DNA of 64,000 bases, taken from Lotus japonicus (Eukaryota > Streptophyta > Magnoliopsida > Fabales > Fabaceae). Below the pieces are notes generated by a model. It ran no database searches. It was given only the letters and a program-made list of their open reading frames with translations, and had not been told where the DNA came from. The stretch is from assembly GCF_012489685.1 (NCBI RefSeq), contig NC_080044.1, forward strand, positions 31,104,369 through 31,168,368, in the 5' to 3' direction. The first letter of the stretch is position 1, and the number at the start of each line of letters is the position of its first letter. The translations under genes were made by a program, and so were the position numbers. This document shows, piece after piece, positions 52,786 through 64,000 of the stretch.

Positions 52786-54868
52786 TTAGTGACATTCTGG
52801 TGGTAAGACTTTGAATCTAGGCTTGTCATTGCAGTAGGAGTAAAACATGAGTTTCCTTCTTGCCCAGTCCATGGCTGCTATCTGCTGTTGTGATAGCTTA
52901 GTAAACTCTGCTCCATTTGGGTCTAGGCCAGAAGGATTGGCCTTAGAACATAAAGAAACTGATGTCGCCGGATCAGATATACAACCACTTTGTTCCATTT
53001 CTGCAAATGAAACAACAAATGGTGCATTCTTATAATTCACTGGGTACTTTCCACCTTTAGTAGCCCATTCTGAAGCATCCCATATTGTGGCATAAACTGA
53101 CATTGGCTTTGATGGGTAAATAGAAGGGTAAGTGCTGCTGTGTATGAATTCCCTCACTGGAATATTATCCACTAAGAACCTACAAAATTCAAATAAGCAG
53201 TTTCTTCTATTATTAATCAAAGTAATTCCATTTTACTGTCTTTATACATAGACTGAAAATGGAACCATGACTTTTCTTACACTGTATGATAGCTGTTCCA
53301 TAAGATGCTATAATAATGATGCTGTTGTGTTGGGTCGAACCAGGGATAAAATTTCTCTTCTCTTCCTGTGCCGACACTTCCATTGGCATAGATGTTTGTT
53401 TGAATAACCCAATCATTTCTCTTGTCATGACCAAGCAGTTCAATATCTATCTCATCATGGTGGTGAGGAAATTTATCTGCATTTGACAACTGATATTTTC
53501 TCTAATTAATTAAAATCTTTAGAAAAGTACTCAAAGATAGTTTGTATTCAAATGATTTCTAAGCAAAAGGAACAGTGAATCACTACCATATTCTTTAGTC
53601 TTCACACTATTAAACAATCTTGTTAATAAAACAAGATTTTGTGGGTTATTGTTAACAAGTCTCACATTGACAATAGATATGACTATATAAGTCCTTATAT
53701 AGGGTAGAGTAACATTAATCTCTAGGCTAGATTTTGAGTTAAAGTGAGGTCTAACCCCAATTGTAATACATATATATGAAGGGATGGGATCCATTAACAC
53801 CAAGATGTCAAAACAATTTATGGCACCAAATCCTTTGTTTCTTCCAATTTGTAGATATAGGCTGGAGGAAAGAACTATATAGTACTGTAGTATTCTCCTA
53901 GGTGTTTAGCAGTTTTTGAAGGGAGGAATTCTCATTTGTAAAAAGTTTTCTGTTAATAACAAGCATAAATTTTACATGACTTTCGAATTGACACAAAACT
54001 TTCAAACTAGCATTACTTCTTTATTTTTTGGATTATTGTATCATCAAAGCACAAGAAATTGTTAATATGTACTCATACACAGACATGGGTCCTCAGTAAA
54101 AAACTTTAAGCATTTTGTAGTAGAATTTTTGGGTTAGAATTTTATGAAATTTTGTAGAACTCAACAGAGCATTACAGTTTTGTTACTGGTTGGGTCCAAG
54201 AATCAAATTTTAAGGTAAATGTAATTTTGTCTTCTAGTAACAAAAGTATGATGCCCAAAAAATATTTGCAGGGGTCATGATGAAAGCAGAAAACTTCTAT
54301 CAAATAAGAAGTAAAATTTGAACAAGCAAAAATTAGACTCAGACATACTATTTTGCCACGCGCCACAAAGTGTTGTTGGAAGTTAAAATCTGTGGCAAAG
54401 TAATATGTTTGAAGAATGTCTGAGAGAAAAGAAATAGGTAGCTTACATAAAAGGCAACTACAACTCCAGATGACAAACCAGCTGGTAATTTGATTGCAGC
54501 ACTGAAGAATCCGTAGGAGTATCTACTTTGCGAGACCAAGCCAGAGCCTGAGTAACAAACAAACAATAGATATTTATAGATAACTGAATAATTTCTAAGG
54601 TTTTATTTTCATCGTTAATTGAAGAGAGTCATATAAAGTAACCTGAGATTTTATCAAGAGCCAGAGTAGCCATGGACCCATTACTGAGAAATTGAACATT
54701 TGAGGCTCCAAAACCCTTAGAAAAAGCACGATCAATTGAGACTTGAGGAAAAGAATCGGTCAAGCGTGTGACACTTGGAGGTGTGTAAGGCCTAATGCGT
54801 GAAGAAAACACATTTGTAAAGCAAAGTATTAGTAGACAACATGAGACCTTATGTTGCCAAATTGCCAT
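52786..54868 (-). CDS. XTH: Xyloglucan endotransglucosylase/hydrolase (XTH), four exons
   Basis: Cuts and religates xyloglucan in the cell wall (GH16). Exons read on minus: 54643-54868, 54447-54547, 53281-53489, 52786-53179, with GT/AG at each border. Together they give 930 bp, 309 residues plus stop, the usual XTH length. ATG 54868 starts a signal peptide ([14 protein letters not shown]). Exon 2 holds [13 protein letters not shown]. Exon 3 holds the catalytic [10 protein letters not shown] (consensus HDEIDFEFLG; both Glu and the Asp present), a sequon NGS and [15 protein letters not shown]. Exon 4 holds [16 protein letters not shown] and the C-terminal XET domain with paired cysteines ending ...PECH. 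It looks like group III, but the exact paralogue is not decided. Confidence 0.92.
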
Positions 54869-54910
54869 GGTTACTTGGACGTGTGAGTAGAAAAATGTCA
54901 GATTAATTGG

Positions 54911-54920
54911 GTATATATAA
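54911..54920 (-). promoter_or_regulatory. XTH TATA box
   Basis: GTATATATAA (on minus TTATATATAC) lies 43-52 bp before the XTH ATG, which leaves a very short leader. The SINE insertion lies 35 bp further upstream. Confidence 0.55.
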
Positions 54921-54941
54921 GGGTTGGTTTAACGGGTTCAT

Positions 54942-54954
54942 ATTTCATAATCAG
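54942..54954. repeat. SINE target duplication, left
   Basis: ATTTCATAATCAG, repeated exactly at 55138-55150. Confidence 0.9.
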
Positions 54955-55138
54955 AAACCCAAATGGTGGCGTAGTAGTTAGCTTACTTCGTCTCTTAATC
55001 ATCAGGTTGAGGGTTTGATTCTCACTCATAGGTGCATATTTCGTAATGAAGCGCATATTGTGGCTAGCTGTTTATGGCTTAGTACAAGCACCAGCGGTGA
55101 GGGATTGGTCATTATTGTTCGTTGTAGATAAAAAAAAA
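54955..55138 (+). mobile_element. tRNA-derived SINE upstream of XTH
   Basis: An A-box-like TGGCGTAGTAGTTAGC (54967-54982) and a B-box-like GGTTTGATTCT (55012-55022) make the pol III promoter. The element ends in an oligo-A (about 55130-55138). A perfect 13-bp target duplication shows a fairly recent insertion. The body differs from the SINE at 8182, so two families are present. Confidence 0.92.
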
Positions 55139-55150
55139 TTTCATAATCAG
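55138..55150. repeat. SINE target duplication, right
   Basis: Exact copy of 54942-54954 after the oligo-A. Confidence 0.9.
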
Positions 55151-57296
55151 TGCTTAGTTGTTTACTAGCTGGCTTGTTTGCCTAACTAACTTTCTCTCTC
55201 TGCTTTTCGTAGTTTCTTTTTTGGTAGGGTGTCTTGGATCTTAATGGCAATGTTCCAAAGAGTCATGTGGGCATGATTTCTTGTTTTGGCAGGGCTTGTG
55301 CTAGTGGGGTTGTCCTAGAAAGTTAGGGGCATGGAATCAGAGAGATTTTGAGTTATTGTTTGATGGGCAGTCTCAGTCTCTTATCTCCCCTGCGTGGCTG
55401 GTACATCAGTTACATGTCTCCTTCATTCTAATAATAGCTGTGATCCCATTGGGAGCAACTCACTCATTTACAAACGCGTAAATTGGCATCAAATTTCGTT
55501 TTCACAATATTTGGGTGATCATGGCAAATAGGTTTGACAACTTTTTAATTGGTATTAGTATTAGAATTTAAGTTACAAAATCATCATAAAACCTTAATTA
55601 AGATAGTTAAGATAAAGATGAGCGAGTTCATTTAACTTTATATACTACTGTGCATTTGCTTATTATTATTATTTTTTTGTTGGATGCTTATTTTTTTAAT
55701 CACAAGTTACTCTAATACTTTTCCTACAAGTGAAACTCCATTTTTTTTCGTCTTCTTACTTGGACTAGTACTCTTCATTTGAGTTTTGGCGGCCTTACAA
55801 CTTGCTTTTTTACACTAGGCTTGTATGTCAGCAGAACATCTGAGATCAACGGACTTATACTCCTTTGTCTGAGTCTTAGTGGCCTTACAACTTGTTTTTT
55901 TTTTCCAGACTGCACTTAAGAAGAACCCTCAGATGCCACTGTACTTGTGTTCTTGATCATCTTAATTTGAGTAAGCTAAAAGTCCTATATGACTTGCGTC
56001 TTAATCCTTCTTACTTTTTTAGATTTATTTTGGACTTATATTTGGGAATTCTTTTACTGACACTTATTACTCTCATGCTATACTTAATGGTTTTAAGGCT
56101 AATTAAGTACTTACTCCAATTTACAACACACTTTAAAATGTGGATGCTATTAGGAGGAAATAAAACGAAGTTTAAGGGAGAGAGTAAAGTGTAAATATGC
56201 CATATATTGTGTCAAAAAAATTGGTTCGTTGATAGGTAAAGCAGAGGTATATAGATTAATCAAGAGAATCAATGAGGGATTCATAAGATTTGATTAAGTA
56301 TATAATTAATATAATAAGCCTAATTATGGATGCATGGTGGTAGACAAGGAAATGTCCAAGTATCTTTCTGCGTGAAAGTGATCAAATCTGACAGAAGTGA
56401 GTTAGCTGGCATGCAGAGGAATCTGATGCGGTTGAAAAACTAGAGAGGACATATTAGATGATCATGCAAGTTGGTTTTGTAACTTTGTTTTGGTATCTAG
56501 TTGCAAAAGAAAGGCTGCATTCATCATGGCATTAAGGAAAAGGACGTGACGGTGGGGATCATGGGGTGTGGTCACAAGCATATTTATGGCTGGGAATTTC
56601 TTTCCCTTACAGCAACTAAATGGCTTACTCAATCTTAGTTGAAAGAAAACAAGGTAGAGATAGAGATAGTAGTAATTGTCAAATAAGCAAGTAGGGGGCC
56701 ATGTTGGGCGTACATGGAAAAGGCCAAAAGGGATATAAACCCAAGTTGAGTGGCTTTCCATCACCTGGTATTCCTCTATTGGAATTTATGCTTTGTTTGA
56801 TTTAGGAGAGAAAGAGAGTTAGAAGAGAAAGGATAAATAGAAAAATGAATGAGAAATATAATAGATTTTGTAGATTGTTTGATAGACAATCTCTCCTCGT
56901 TTAGTTGAATAGAAAATGATGATAGAAAAGTTTTTTTTTTTATTTGATGCGTATTTCTCATCGATTTGAGAGTTTACCAAAAAGTGATGGACCTCACTTC
57001 TTAGCACTCTCCTTCTCATCTCTCTTTGAACCAAATGAGGGTGAGTTCTAATCTCCACCTATCTATATGTAAATTCTCTCAATCCAAGGCTATCTCAAAC
57101 AAACAACGTTGAGTGATATTATGTTCGAGCATACATTTGAGCATCTATTTGTTATTCAGTTAGGTTTTTCATTAAGCGTGTTTTAGTTTCAATTCTTATT
57201 TCATTGTGTTGTTTGGGGTCCAAAAAGTATGTTATCCCTCTAAACAAGTTAATAAATAGTGATAAATTTTTACTTCATTATTTCCGTTACGCATTG
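55151..57296. other. Spacer without a recognised gene
   Basis: Several open frames of about 100 codons (55892-56194 +, 56462-56764 -) show no known motif or splice pattern. A 90-bp imperfect repeat (GAGTTTTGGCGGCCTTACAAC at 55781 and GAGTCTTAGTGGCCTTACAAC at 55871) is present. 56785-57110 has purine-rich GAGAGAAAGAGAG runs and weakly inverted ends (CTTTGTTTGA...TCAAACAAACAA), possibly a decayed MITE. Confidence 0.4.
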
Positions 57297-57510
57297 TTTT
57301 TTTTTTGATAAACCATAAGAATTATATTGATAAAAGTACAAGGGGTACTTTGATTCCAATACAAAGGAGGGGGAGAGAGAAAGAGAAAGAACAGAGAAAA
57401 AACAAGAAAAATCAAGAGGAGCGAATGGCACTAGAGCCAGCAACAGAAACCAGCATTAAGGTCCAATTTTCGAGGGTCACAATAACAACCTTACCCTACA
57501 TAAATATGCA
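57297..57510 (-). mobile_element. 5'-truncated LINE tail (minus strand)
   Basis: Poly(T) at 57297-57306, then (read on minus) GTACCCCTTGTACTTTTATC and AATATAATTCTTATGG before the A-run. This matches the 3' end of the LINE inside the copia element (20586-20625: GTACCCCTTGTACTTCTCTT, AATATAATTTTGGC). It is the same family, inserted independently, and only the 3' untranslated end is left. Confidence 0.7.
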
Positions 57511-57851
57511 ATAATTTTCATAAGCAGTCCTTGAAAGCGTTTTTTTTTCTTTTTCTAAGCGAAAGAGATTTTCAAACATGCTATGCATAAAGACCATAAG
57601 TACATACTAACCCACCTCATTTAGTACATATGTGTTTACAATGCTCGAAAGAAATAGTTAGCCCGAAATGGACTTCAGACTAGACACCTACGTCCGACTA
57701 CTCCATGTGCATCCCTCATATGAGAACCACACCATAAGCATATATGTCAGGGACCTACCCTGTCCGAAAATACAAACACGTGCTGAACAAACCCTACAAG
57801 TATTGCACTAACACGGCGACACTCTACCCGTGAAGTCATGTCTACCATGCT
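57511..57851. other. Spacer
   Basis: No gene is recognised in this short stretch between the LINE tail and the right-end gypsy element. Confidence 0.45.
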
Positions 57852-58465
57852 CCTTGTGTAACACCCCGATTTCGGTGGCGTCACTTTAGTAACCAAAAGG
57901 AAAATAAAGCGGAAAAACGTGAATATTTTTTTTTCGATTTGATTTCTTTAGATAATAAATTTAAAGACTCGTCGACACAAAATTCTACAACGAAAGATAA
58001 ACATAACTAATGTACAATATATTTACAGCCCCCGCTGTAAGTAGAGAACCACGTCACGAGTAACCTCCAGTGACGGGAAGTAGCCGAAAGTAGTGCCCGT
58101 GGGCAATATGTACAAACCAAGTGAAAGGTCAAGTGTTCGCAATACAGTCCTCCAAAATGAAAGTAGGTCAGCCCAAAACGACTTGAATAAGACCTCCTAG
58201 TCCAACCAACTCTCTGTGATTTCCATAAAGAAAACCACACAAAAAGCTAACGGTCGGGAACCTACCCTGCCCCAAAATACGAGCATGAAGACCAGAGCTA
58301 TACCTCTACTCCTACCCTAATATTGTCCAGAGGAGTACACCCCAGCACTCACAACTACATGCTAGCGTGATCATCGTCCGAATCAGAATCCAGGACGACT
58401 AGGTCAATGTCTGTGATCATCCCTCCTCTCGCTACTGCAACATGCTCCTGTGCTGGTCTCACGGG

Positions 58466-58861
58466 TCAAGGACTCGAAACAAGGTCGGCAGCAACGGCAA
58501 CAGTAGGTGAGCTAGAGTCCAATGAAGTCCCTCCCACAGGCTCCTCCTCCGAGGGGTCCTCATCGTCAGAAGACGACGGTGGTGGTGGTGCTCCTACTCC
58601 GGGTCCGCAGTGCACGCCGGGTGGCAGGTTGAAGCTGACAGTGTAAGGCCTCATAACTCCCTCCGTCAAGTGTCCCAGACTGTCGACACGATCTTCCATT
58701 ATTCTCCCCAAGTAGATCGCTCTAAGGCCAGCGGGGTCGACCACCCATGAGCCGGGGATCTCCTGATCTAGCATCTCAAACCTAGTCCCCCCCCCGAAGG
58801 GTGGACCATCGTGAACCAATCCGCCATGGACATCTGACAAAGGCGTAGTCCGCCCAAACAC
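58466..58861 (-). CDS. LTR-internal acidic/proline-rich ORF, second copy
   Basis: 131 residues, homologous to 2517-2906: GSWVVDPAG, GRIMEDRVDS, YTVSFNLPPGVHCGPGVG, PPPPSSSDDEDPSEEEP. The first 25 residues are in another register than in the first copy because of a run of nine to ten G (on minus; CCCCCCCCC at 58788-58796). The true frame is therefore broken here at a homopolymer. Function is unknown. Confidence 0.4.
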   Translation of the reverse strand: MFGRTTPLSDVHGGLVHDGPPFGGGTRFEMLDQEIPGSWVVDPAGLRAIYLGRIMEDRVDSLGHLTEGVMRPYTVSFNLPPGVHCGPGVGAPPPPSSSDDEDPSEEEPVGGTSLDSSSPTVAVAADLVSSP

Positions 58862-59556
58862 ACACAGAAGGCGCGAGGGTCAACTCCAAAGAATTACATA
58901 AGTAATACACCCAGTAGGTAAAGTTTAAGGGATAGCTACTTAGGCTTAGAAGTTTGTGATAGCATTATAAATTGTATAACTTCCAAAGAATATAAATGAC
59001 AAATAATGACAATTAACATATATCAAGTAAGATTAACAAGTATCAATCACACTCGGCAACTAAGTCAGTATGCATGGTGCATGAATGAGATGACGAGGAA
59101 CAAGATGCAATCCGGAAGGATGGGCACCATCGAGTCAATCCTAGCACCGGCCAAAGTGGGACCATTTCCGCTCGGGTGTCTCTTATACCAAACAAAATGT
59201 AGTCAGATCAGCAGTATACCCGCAGGCCTGCAATTTCCGTCTGCTACTAAGAATCACCGCAGTGTTCTTATGTGGAAATCCGGGTCTTATGACCATTTTG
59301 GAATCCACCGAGGTCCGGCATCCCACCGTGTATGAACCCCAGAAATGTGTGTATGAATGCAAAGTGATTAGCCAAACAACGTCTCCGACCTCACTCGTCA
59401 CGTCGTCACGTGTTCTAGCTAACTTATTGTCTCTAAAAAGAATACCCTAAGGTAAATGTCGATTCTGCGACAAAAGACAATTAATTATAAAAAGTGTATT
59501 ATCTCATGATGACTTCTCGAATCATCCGACTCATCTCCATCCGATGGTCAAAAACT

Positions 59557-59770
59557 GCTCAGCGAGCAAAGAGTATCGACATACTCGGAAACTATTCGTT
59601 TCCCGGCTTATCTTATAGATAGCCGAACAACAAAACTGCTCCTCGAGCAAAAGAGTATTAACATACTCAGAAACTTATTAACTTCCCGGCTTATCTTTTA
59701 GATAGCCAAACAACAAAACTGCTCCTCGAGCAAAAGAGTATTAACATACTCAGAAACTTATTAGTTTCCC
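59557..59770. repeat. 82-bp tandem repeat in Tekay LTR
   Basis: GCTCCTCGAGCAAAAGAGTA plus CATACTCAGAAACTTATTA starts at 59557 (variant GCTCAGCGAG), 59638 and 59721, about 82 bp apart. The last two units are nearly identical. It is the expanded counterpart of the 42-bp duplication at 1631. Confidence 0.8.
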
Positions 59771-61276
59771 CAAAACTTGGATTCGACGACACTTCTCATT
59801 TTCCAAAACTAATATCTAAACCCTAAGCTTTCATCTGAGATTGTTATCATTATTTAAAGGTTCAGAGGTTGTTTAGTGTCTTATGAATTTTCCTTGTAAA
59901 ACAGTTTCCATTTAGTTTCATCTCTAATCTTATGAGTTTAAAAGATCCCATAATCCCAAGTAACTCCCAGAGAAGGTCTCGATCCACTAAAATATGAATA
60001 AGGGCCCGAATCTCCGTTCGTCCCATCAAACTTTCCCAAAAACTCATGATGAGTGTGGCATAACTGCCCGTTATCCTCACTCTGACGTACAACAGATATA
60101 TGTGTAATTGCATTATCAAAGTACACAATCCAACAGTCATGGCACATATATCAACACATCCTAGATTAACCATTTAGCACATAGCATGTAGATCAATACC
60201 AACACATCCTAGATTAACCATTTAGCACATAACATGTGAATCAATATCAAAAACAATTCCAGGGATAAATGATTATCATTGTCAGCCGTAGCCTCAGAAA
60301 ACATTTTCCCAGTCAATCACAATCAAGTGCATAAACAATAAATCAAGTCGAATTCGTCGACACCTAAAGCATTAGCTAGTATCCAGTGAGTAGCCCTCAC
60401 CTGTAGCTCCTCCAGTGTGATCCTGAAGCGTTCCTTCACAATCTCCTCCTTCCGCTCCTTGGAAATCCTCAAACGAACCTTAGAGCGAAAACCACAGAAT
60501 TCAATCACAATCAGTCAAAAACTCAGCAGACAACAATTACCAAAGTTACACGAAGCATCATAAACTCCGAAGTACGATAATCTAACGCGTTAAGACAAGT
60601 TTTCGAAAAACGAATTTTTCCTCCCCCCTTGGAGGTGCTCTCGGCCACACACACTAATTGTGTGTGCCGATTTTTCTTCGATCAAACTTGGTTCCTAGGT
60701 TATCATTAGTCGTAACTAAGGCGAATTAAAGCTCGGAAAAATTATCGGATCGAAAACTGTCGCAGGGGTATTTTGGTCAGTGTTTTTAGCTCGGAATTTC
60801 AAAATTGGAATTTTGAAAAACAAGTTTGATGGGGACGTCACCAGCGACGTTTATGACAACTAATCCTACTGGCGCTAAGCTCAGTCGAGAGTTTTAAGTC
60901 TAAAGGACGAAACTTTGGCTAAAAATGGGTTTTTCAAGCAGAATTGAAACTCGGCGGCAATTCGGCGACATTCGGCAAAATGTAATCCGCTAAACATGCT
61001 CTTGGGCATGCAGGGATTAAGTTTAGACAGAGAAATCGAGTTATTTGGACAGTTTTACAAAAAGCTCAAAACTTTGAGCACATAAAGACATAGAGAAAAA
61101 CGACAGAATTGACGATCAGAAGTGAGAGATAGCATCTATACCTCGATGTCTTCGAGTAGCAACGAACGGTGCAGCGATCATGCAAGAAACGGAGAAAATC
61201 TTTTTCTTCCTTCTCCTACTCCAAGCTCGCGGGTTTGATGGCTATGGTGTTGGAAAATTTTTGATTTTTTTCAAGC

Positions 61277-61284
61277 TATTTATA
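61277..61284 (-). promoter_or_regulatory. Tekay 3' LTR TATA box
   Basis: CTATAAATAG on the minus strand, conserved among the three long LTRs of the window. Confidence 0.6.
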
Positions 61285-61991
61285 GTTTATGGAAAATGCG
61301 GAAAAATGAAAATTTCGCGATTTCGATTTTTCCTGTGCCTTCCTCTGTGATTTCTAAGATAGGTTCTGGCGACAGAATTCCAAAACTCAAAATAGGTTTC
61401 TTGGAATTAAGACAAACGATCCAAAGTCGGTGTATATCGATTTTACCCGAAAAACTACTTTTTGCATTTGATGTCGGATGAGAAAACTTCTTTCTGAAGA
61501 AAGATTAGAAACCTCGAAAGAAATAGGTGTTCGCGTGTGGAATCTTCGTTTGAAGCTCCGAATAGAAAAAGTCTTCATCGACCGTTTATTTTAAGTTTCT
61601 TGAGTTATCAGGGATTTAGTTTCGGCAAACCTCCGAGAATTAGAATCGGACGTTCGTACATTTCAGGGTTTCGTATCGAAATGCTCGCCATGGAAAGATT
61701 AAGGGAAGTTCTAACATTTCTCTGAAGATTTTTGGAATTAGTTTCCATCGTGTCTTTAAGTGTAAATTAATCGTTTACTATCGCTCTCGTCCAAGGTATA
61801 AGCGAATACTACTTACGCTATAACTTATATCGACTTTAATACTATTCTTAGCCTTTTCCTGAACTTTCTCCTTCATAAATTTATTCCATTTGATAAACAC
61901 TTGTTCAGGTTTTCCTTCACGTTACATCGAAACTAATCGTGAATAGGAATTTTATTCGGTTTATTCTAAGCTTAAAAACTTGGGTCTCACA

Positions 61992-62008
61992 TTACTACCC
62001 TCCAAAAA
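61992..62008 (-). other. Polypurine tract of Tekay-type element
   Basis: TTTTTGGAGGGTAGTAA on minus, immediately before the LTR start TGTGAGACC. This is the usual plus-strand priming site. Confidence 0.8.
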
Positions 62009-62028
62009 GAAAGTTTCGACCTCGAAAC

Positions 62029-64000
62029 TTAAGGTTCAGCAAAAAGTTCCGGATACTGTTCCTTGATCTTTTCCTTCAGCTCCCATGTCGCATCACCAGT
62101 GTCCTTGTTCCAAATGACTTTCACCAATACAATCTCTTTTCCCCTCAACTGTTTTATCCTTGTGTCACCGATGCTAATTGGCGGCGTCTCGAGTGACAGG
62201 TCATCCTTCAACTCGATGTCATCAAGTTCGATAACATGCGTCGGATCCGCAATATACTTCCTCAGTTGTGACACATGAAACACATCGTGAATGTTTGATA
62301 AAAATGGTGCTAGTGCTATCTGATAAGCAACTGGTCCTACTCGACGGGTAATTTGATAAGGTCCAATGAACTTTGGCGTAAGCTTCCCTGACTTAATCGC
62401 TCGTCCAACTCCCGTAGTCTGTGTAACTCGCAAAAATACATGGTCTCCTTCTTCAAATTCTAGAGTTCTGCGCCTTTGATCGGCATAACTTTTTTGTCTA
62501 CTTTGAGAAGTCTTCATTTTCTCTCTGATCTGTTTGATTTTCTCAGTTGTTTGTTGTAGAAGTTCTGGCCCAACTAACAAATTCTCTCCATCTTGATACC
62601 AACACAAAGGTGTTCTACACTTGCGACCATACAAAGCTTCATACGGTGCCATACCTATGCTCGTATGAAAACTGTTGTTGTAAGTGAACTCAATCAATGG
62701 CAGTAGATCATCCCAACTGCCCTTGTTGTCTAATACGCAAGCTCGTAGTAAGTCTTCCAATGATTGGATAGTTCTCTCAGTCTGTCCATCAGTCTGTGGG
62801 TGATAAGCAGAACTTAATCTCAGCCTTGTTCCCAATGCCTCCTGAAGAGCTCCCCAAAAATGTGAAGTAAACATTGGGTCTCGATCGGAAACATTACTAG
62901 TCGGTACCCCATGCAGGCGTACAATCTCAGCTATGTAAATCTCCGACAATTTCTCCACGTTGTAGGTAGTCCTCACAGGTATAAAGTGAGCCGACTTGGT
63001 CAATCGATCCACTATTACCCAAATTGAATCATATCCCTTCTGAGTTCTTGGCAAAGCCACGACAAAATCCATCGATATGCTATCCCATTTCCATTCTGGT
63101 ACATCCAAACTTTGTAGCATACCCGAAGGTTTCTGATGTTCCACCTTAGCTTTCTGACATGTTAAACACGCAGCTACATACTCAGCCACTTGTCTTTTCA
63201 TTCCTGGCCACCAAAAATTCATCTTCAAGTCTTGGTACATCTTTTTCATTCCAGGATGAATGCTCAACTTGCTCTTGTGACCTTCGTCCATAATCAACCT
63301 CCTCAAGTCAGGGTTGTTAGGTACGCAAACTCTATCCTTACACCGCAGGATATTGTCACTTCCTACCTTGAATTCTGGGTCCTTACCCTGAATTACCAAA
63401 TTCCTTTTCCCGAGTAGAAATTCATCTTGTAACTATTGGTCTCGGATTTCTTCCATCAATCCATTGGCGATTCTGATCATACCGAACTTCAGTTCTCCCT
63501 CGGACGATCTCACATCTAAGCACAAATCTCGAAATTGTTCCAGTAGTTGCAGCTCTTTAACCATCATCGATGAGATATGCATCTTCCTGCTTAAGGCATC
63601 AGCAACAACATTAGCCTTTCCAGGATGATAATGCAGAGTAAATTCATAATCCTTGATAAATTCCATCCATCGTCGTTGTCTCATGTTCAGTTCCTTCTGC
63701 TCAAACAAGTACTTCAGACTCTTATGATCACTGAATATGGTAAAGGTGCATCCATATAAGTAATGTCTCCAGATTTTCAGTGAAAATACTATAGCAGCTA
63801 GCTCTAAGTCATGAGTTGGATAATTCTTCTCGTGAACCTTCAGTTGTCGTGAAGCATAAGCCACTACTTTCCGATGTTGCATCAGCACACATCCCAAACC
63901 TTGATGCGAAGCATCACAGTAAACCTAGTACGGTTCCTCTGGTTGTGGCAGAACGAGTACAGGTGACGTCGTCAAACGTTCCTTCATCGTCTGGAAACTA
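62029..64000 (-). pseudogene. Tekay-type pol: RNase H, integrase, chromodomain (two nonsense codons)
   Basis: One frame runs from the right edge to 62029 apart from two TAG codons (63925-63927 and 63433-63435). RNase H (63436-63924): [48 protein letters not shown]. Integrase: HPGMKKMYQDLK with CLTC as the zinc-binding HHCC part. The core has MDFVVALP (Asp), VSDRDPMF (Asp) and HPQTDGQTERTIQSLEDLLR (Glu), so the catalytic triad is complete. A GPYQI-type C-terminal domain and then a chromodomain (VLVKVIWNKDTGDATWELK, about 62060-62140) follow, which may target insertion to marked chromatin. RT and gag are outside the window. Confidence 0.9.

Larger units (their letters stand above)
57857..61991 (-). 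repeat. 3' LTR of Tekay-type element
   Basis: 4135 bp. On minus it begins TGTGAGACCCAAG and ends CGGGGTGTTACA. It has a TATA box (TATAAATA, 61277-61284 on minus), an acidic ORF (58466-58861) and an 82-bp repeat (59557-59770). Confidence 0.9.
57857..64000 (-). mobile_element. Tekay-type Ty3/gypsy chromovirus element, 3' half
   Basis: A minus-strand element: 3' LTR at 57857-61991, polypurine tract at 61992-62008 and pol from 62029 to beyond the right edge. The 5-mer outside the LTR is CCTTG (57852-57856); its partner would lie outside the window. LTRs over 4 kb and an integrase with a C-terminal chromodomain are Tekay/Del features. Its pol has two nonsense codons. Confidence 0.9.

Noticed and set aside
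55892..56194. 100-residue plus-strand ORF rich in Leu
   Set aside because: Composition follows AT-rich DNA; no motif or promoter supports a gene.
56462..56764. 100-residue minus-strand ORF
   Set aside because: No domain, no splice pattern and no neighbouring exon; likely chance.

Overview
This 64-kb window is plant nuclear DNA, most likely from a legume, and most of it is transposable elements. The reasons are intron-containing plant genes (an XTH and an F-box/FBA gene), SIRE/Maximus-type Ty1/copia elements with an env-like region, Tekay-type Ty3/gypsy elements with very long LTRs, plant L1-type LINEs, tRNA-derived SINEs and a Tourist MITE. The species cannot be fixed from sequence alone. 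No rRNA or tRNA gene, CRISPR array or bacterial-style operon was seen.

Layout: 1-3487 is the 3' part of a Tekay-type LTR that abuts a broken minus-strand SIRE-type copia element (gag remnant plus 5' LTR, 3488-6073). 6.1-9.3 kb holds a retroposon tail, an old LTR fragment, a SINE and a plant-mobile-domain (PMD) pseudogene. 9.3-13.5 kb is AT-rich, with an element of about 2.3 kb bounded by long inverted repeats, two 27-bp minisatellites and a Tourist-like MITE. 13.67-14.80 kb is an OTU-type cysteine protease pseudogene.

14883-35419 is one SIRE/Maximus-type copia element stretched to 20.5 kb by two nested insertions. A 5'-truncated LINE sits in its integrase (about 18.84-20.64 kb). A 7-kb Athila-like gypsy element carrying only gag and protease (26940-33906, perfect 5-bp target duplication CGCTC) sits in its 3' region. 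The host element also carries a broken env-like ORF and an antisense coiled-coil ORF with its own TATA box. Downstream are a second, inverted PMD pseudogene (35.5-36.8 kb), a duplicated TGCGAA-rich block (37.4-39.1 kb), a hAT-like fragment, an old LTR piece and a TRIM-like mini-retrotransposon (40.5-41.6 kb).

The two genes that look functional are an F-box/FBA protein (45542-46675, +) and a four-exon XTH (52786-54868, -). Between them is a solo Tekay-type LTR (47030-50465) with a perfect GGAGG duplication, and a decayed inverted copy of the last part of the XTH gene (52036-52450, +). A SINE with a 13-bp perfect target duplication lies just upstream of XTH. The right end (57857-64000) is the 3' half of a minus-strand Tekay-type element: pol with two in-frame stops, polypurine tract and a 4.1-kb LTR.

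Splice sites, element families and divergences were read by eye. Family names come from recognised motifs and no database search was run.
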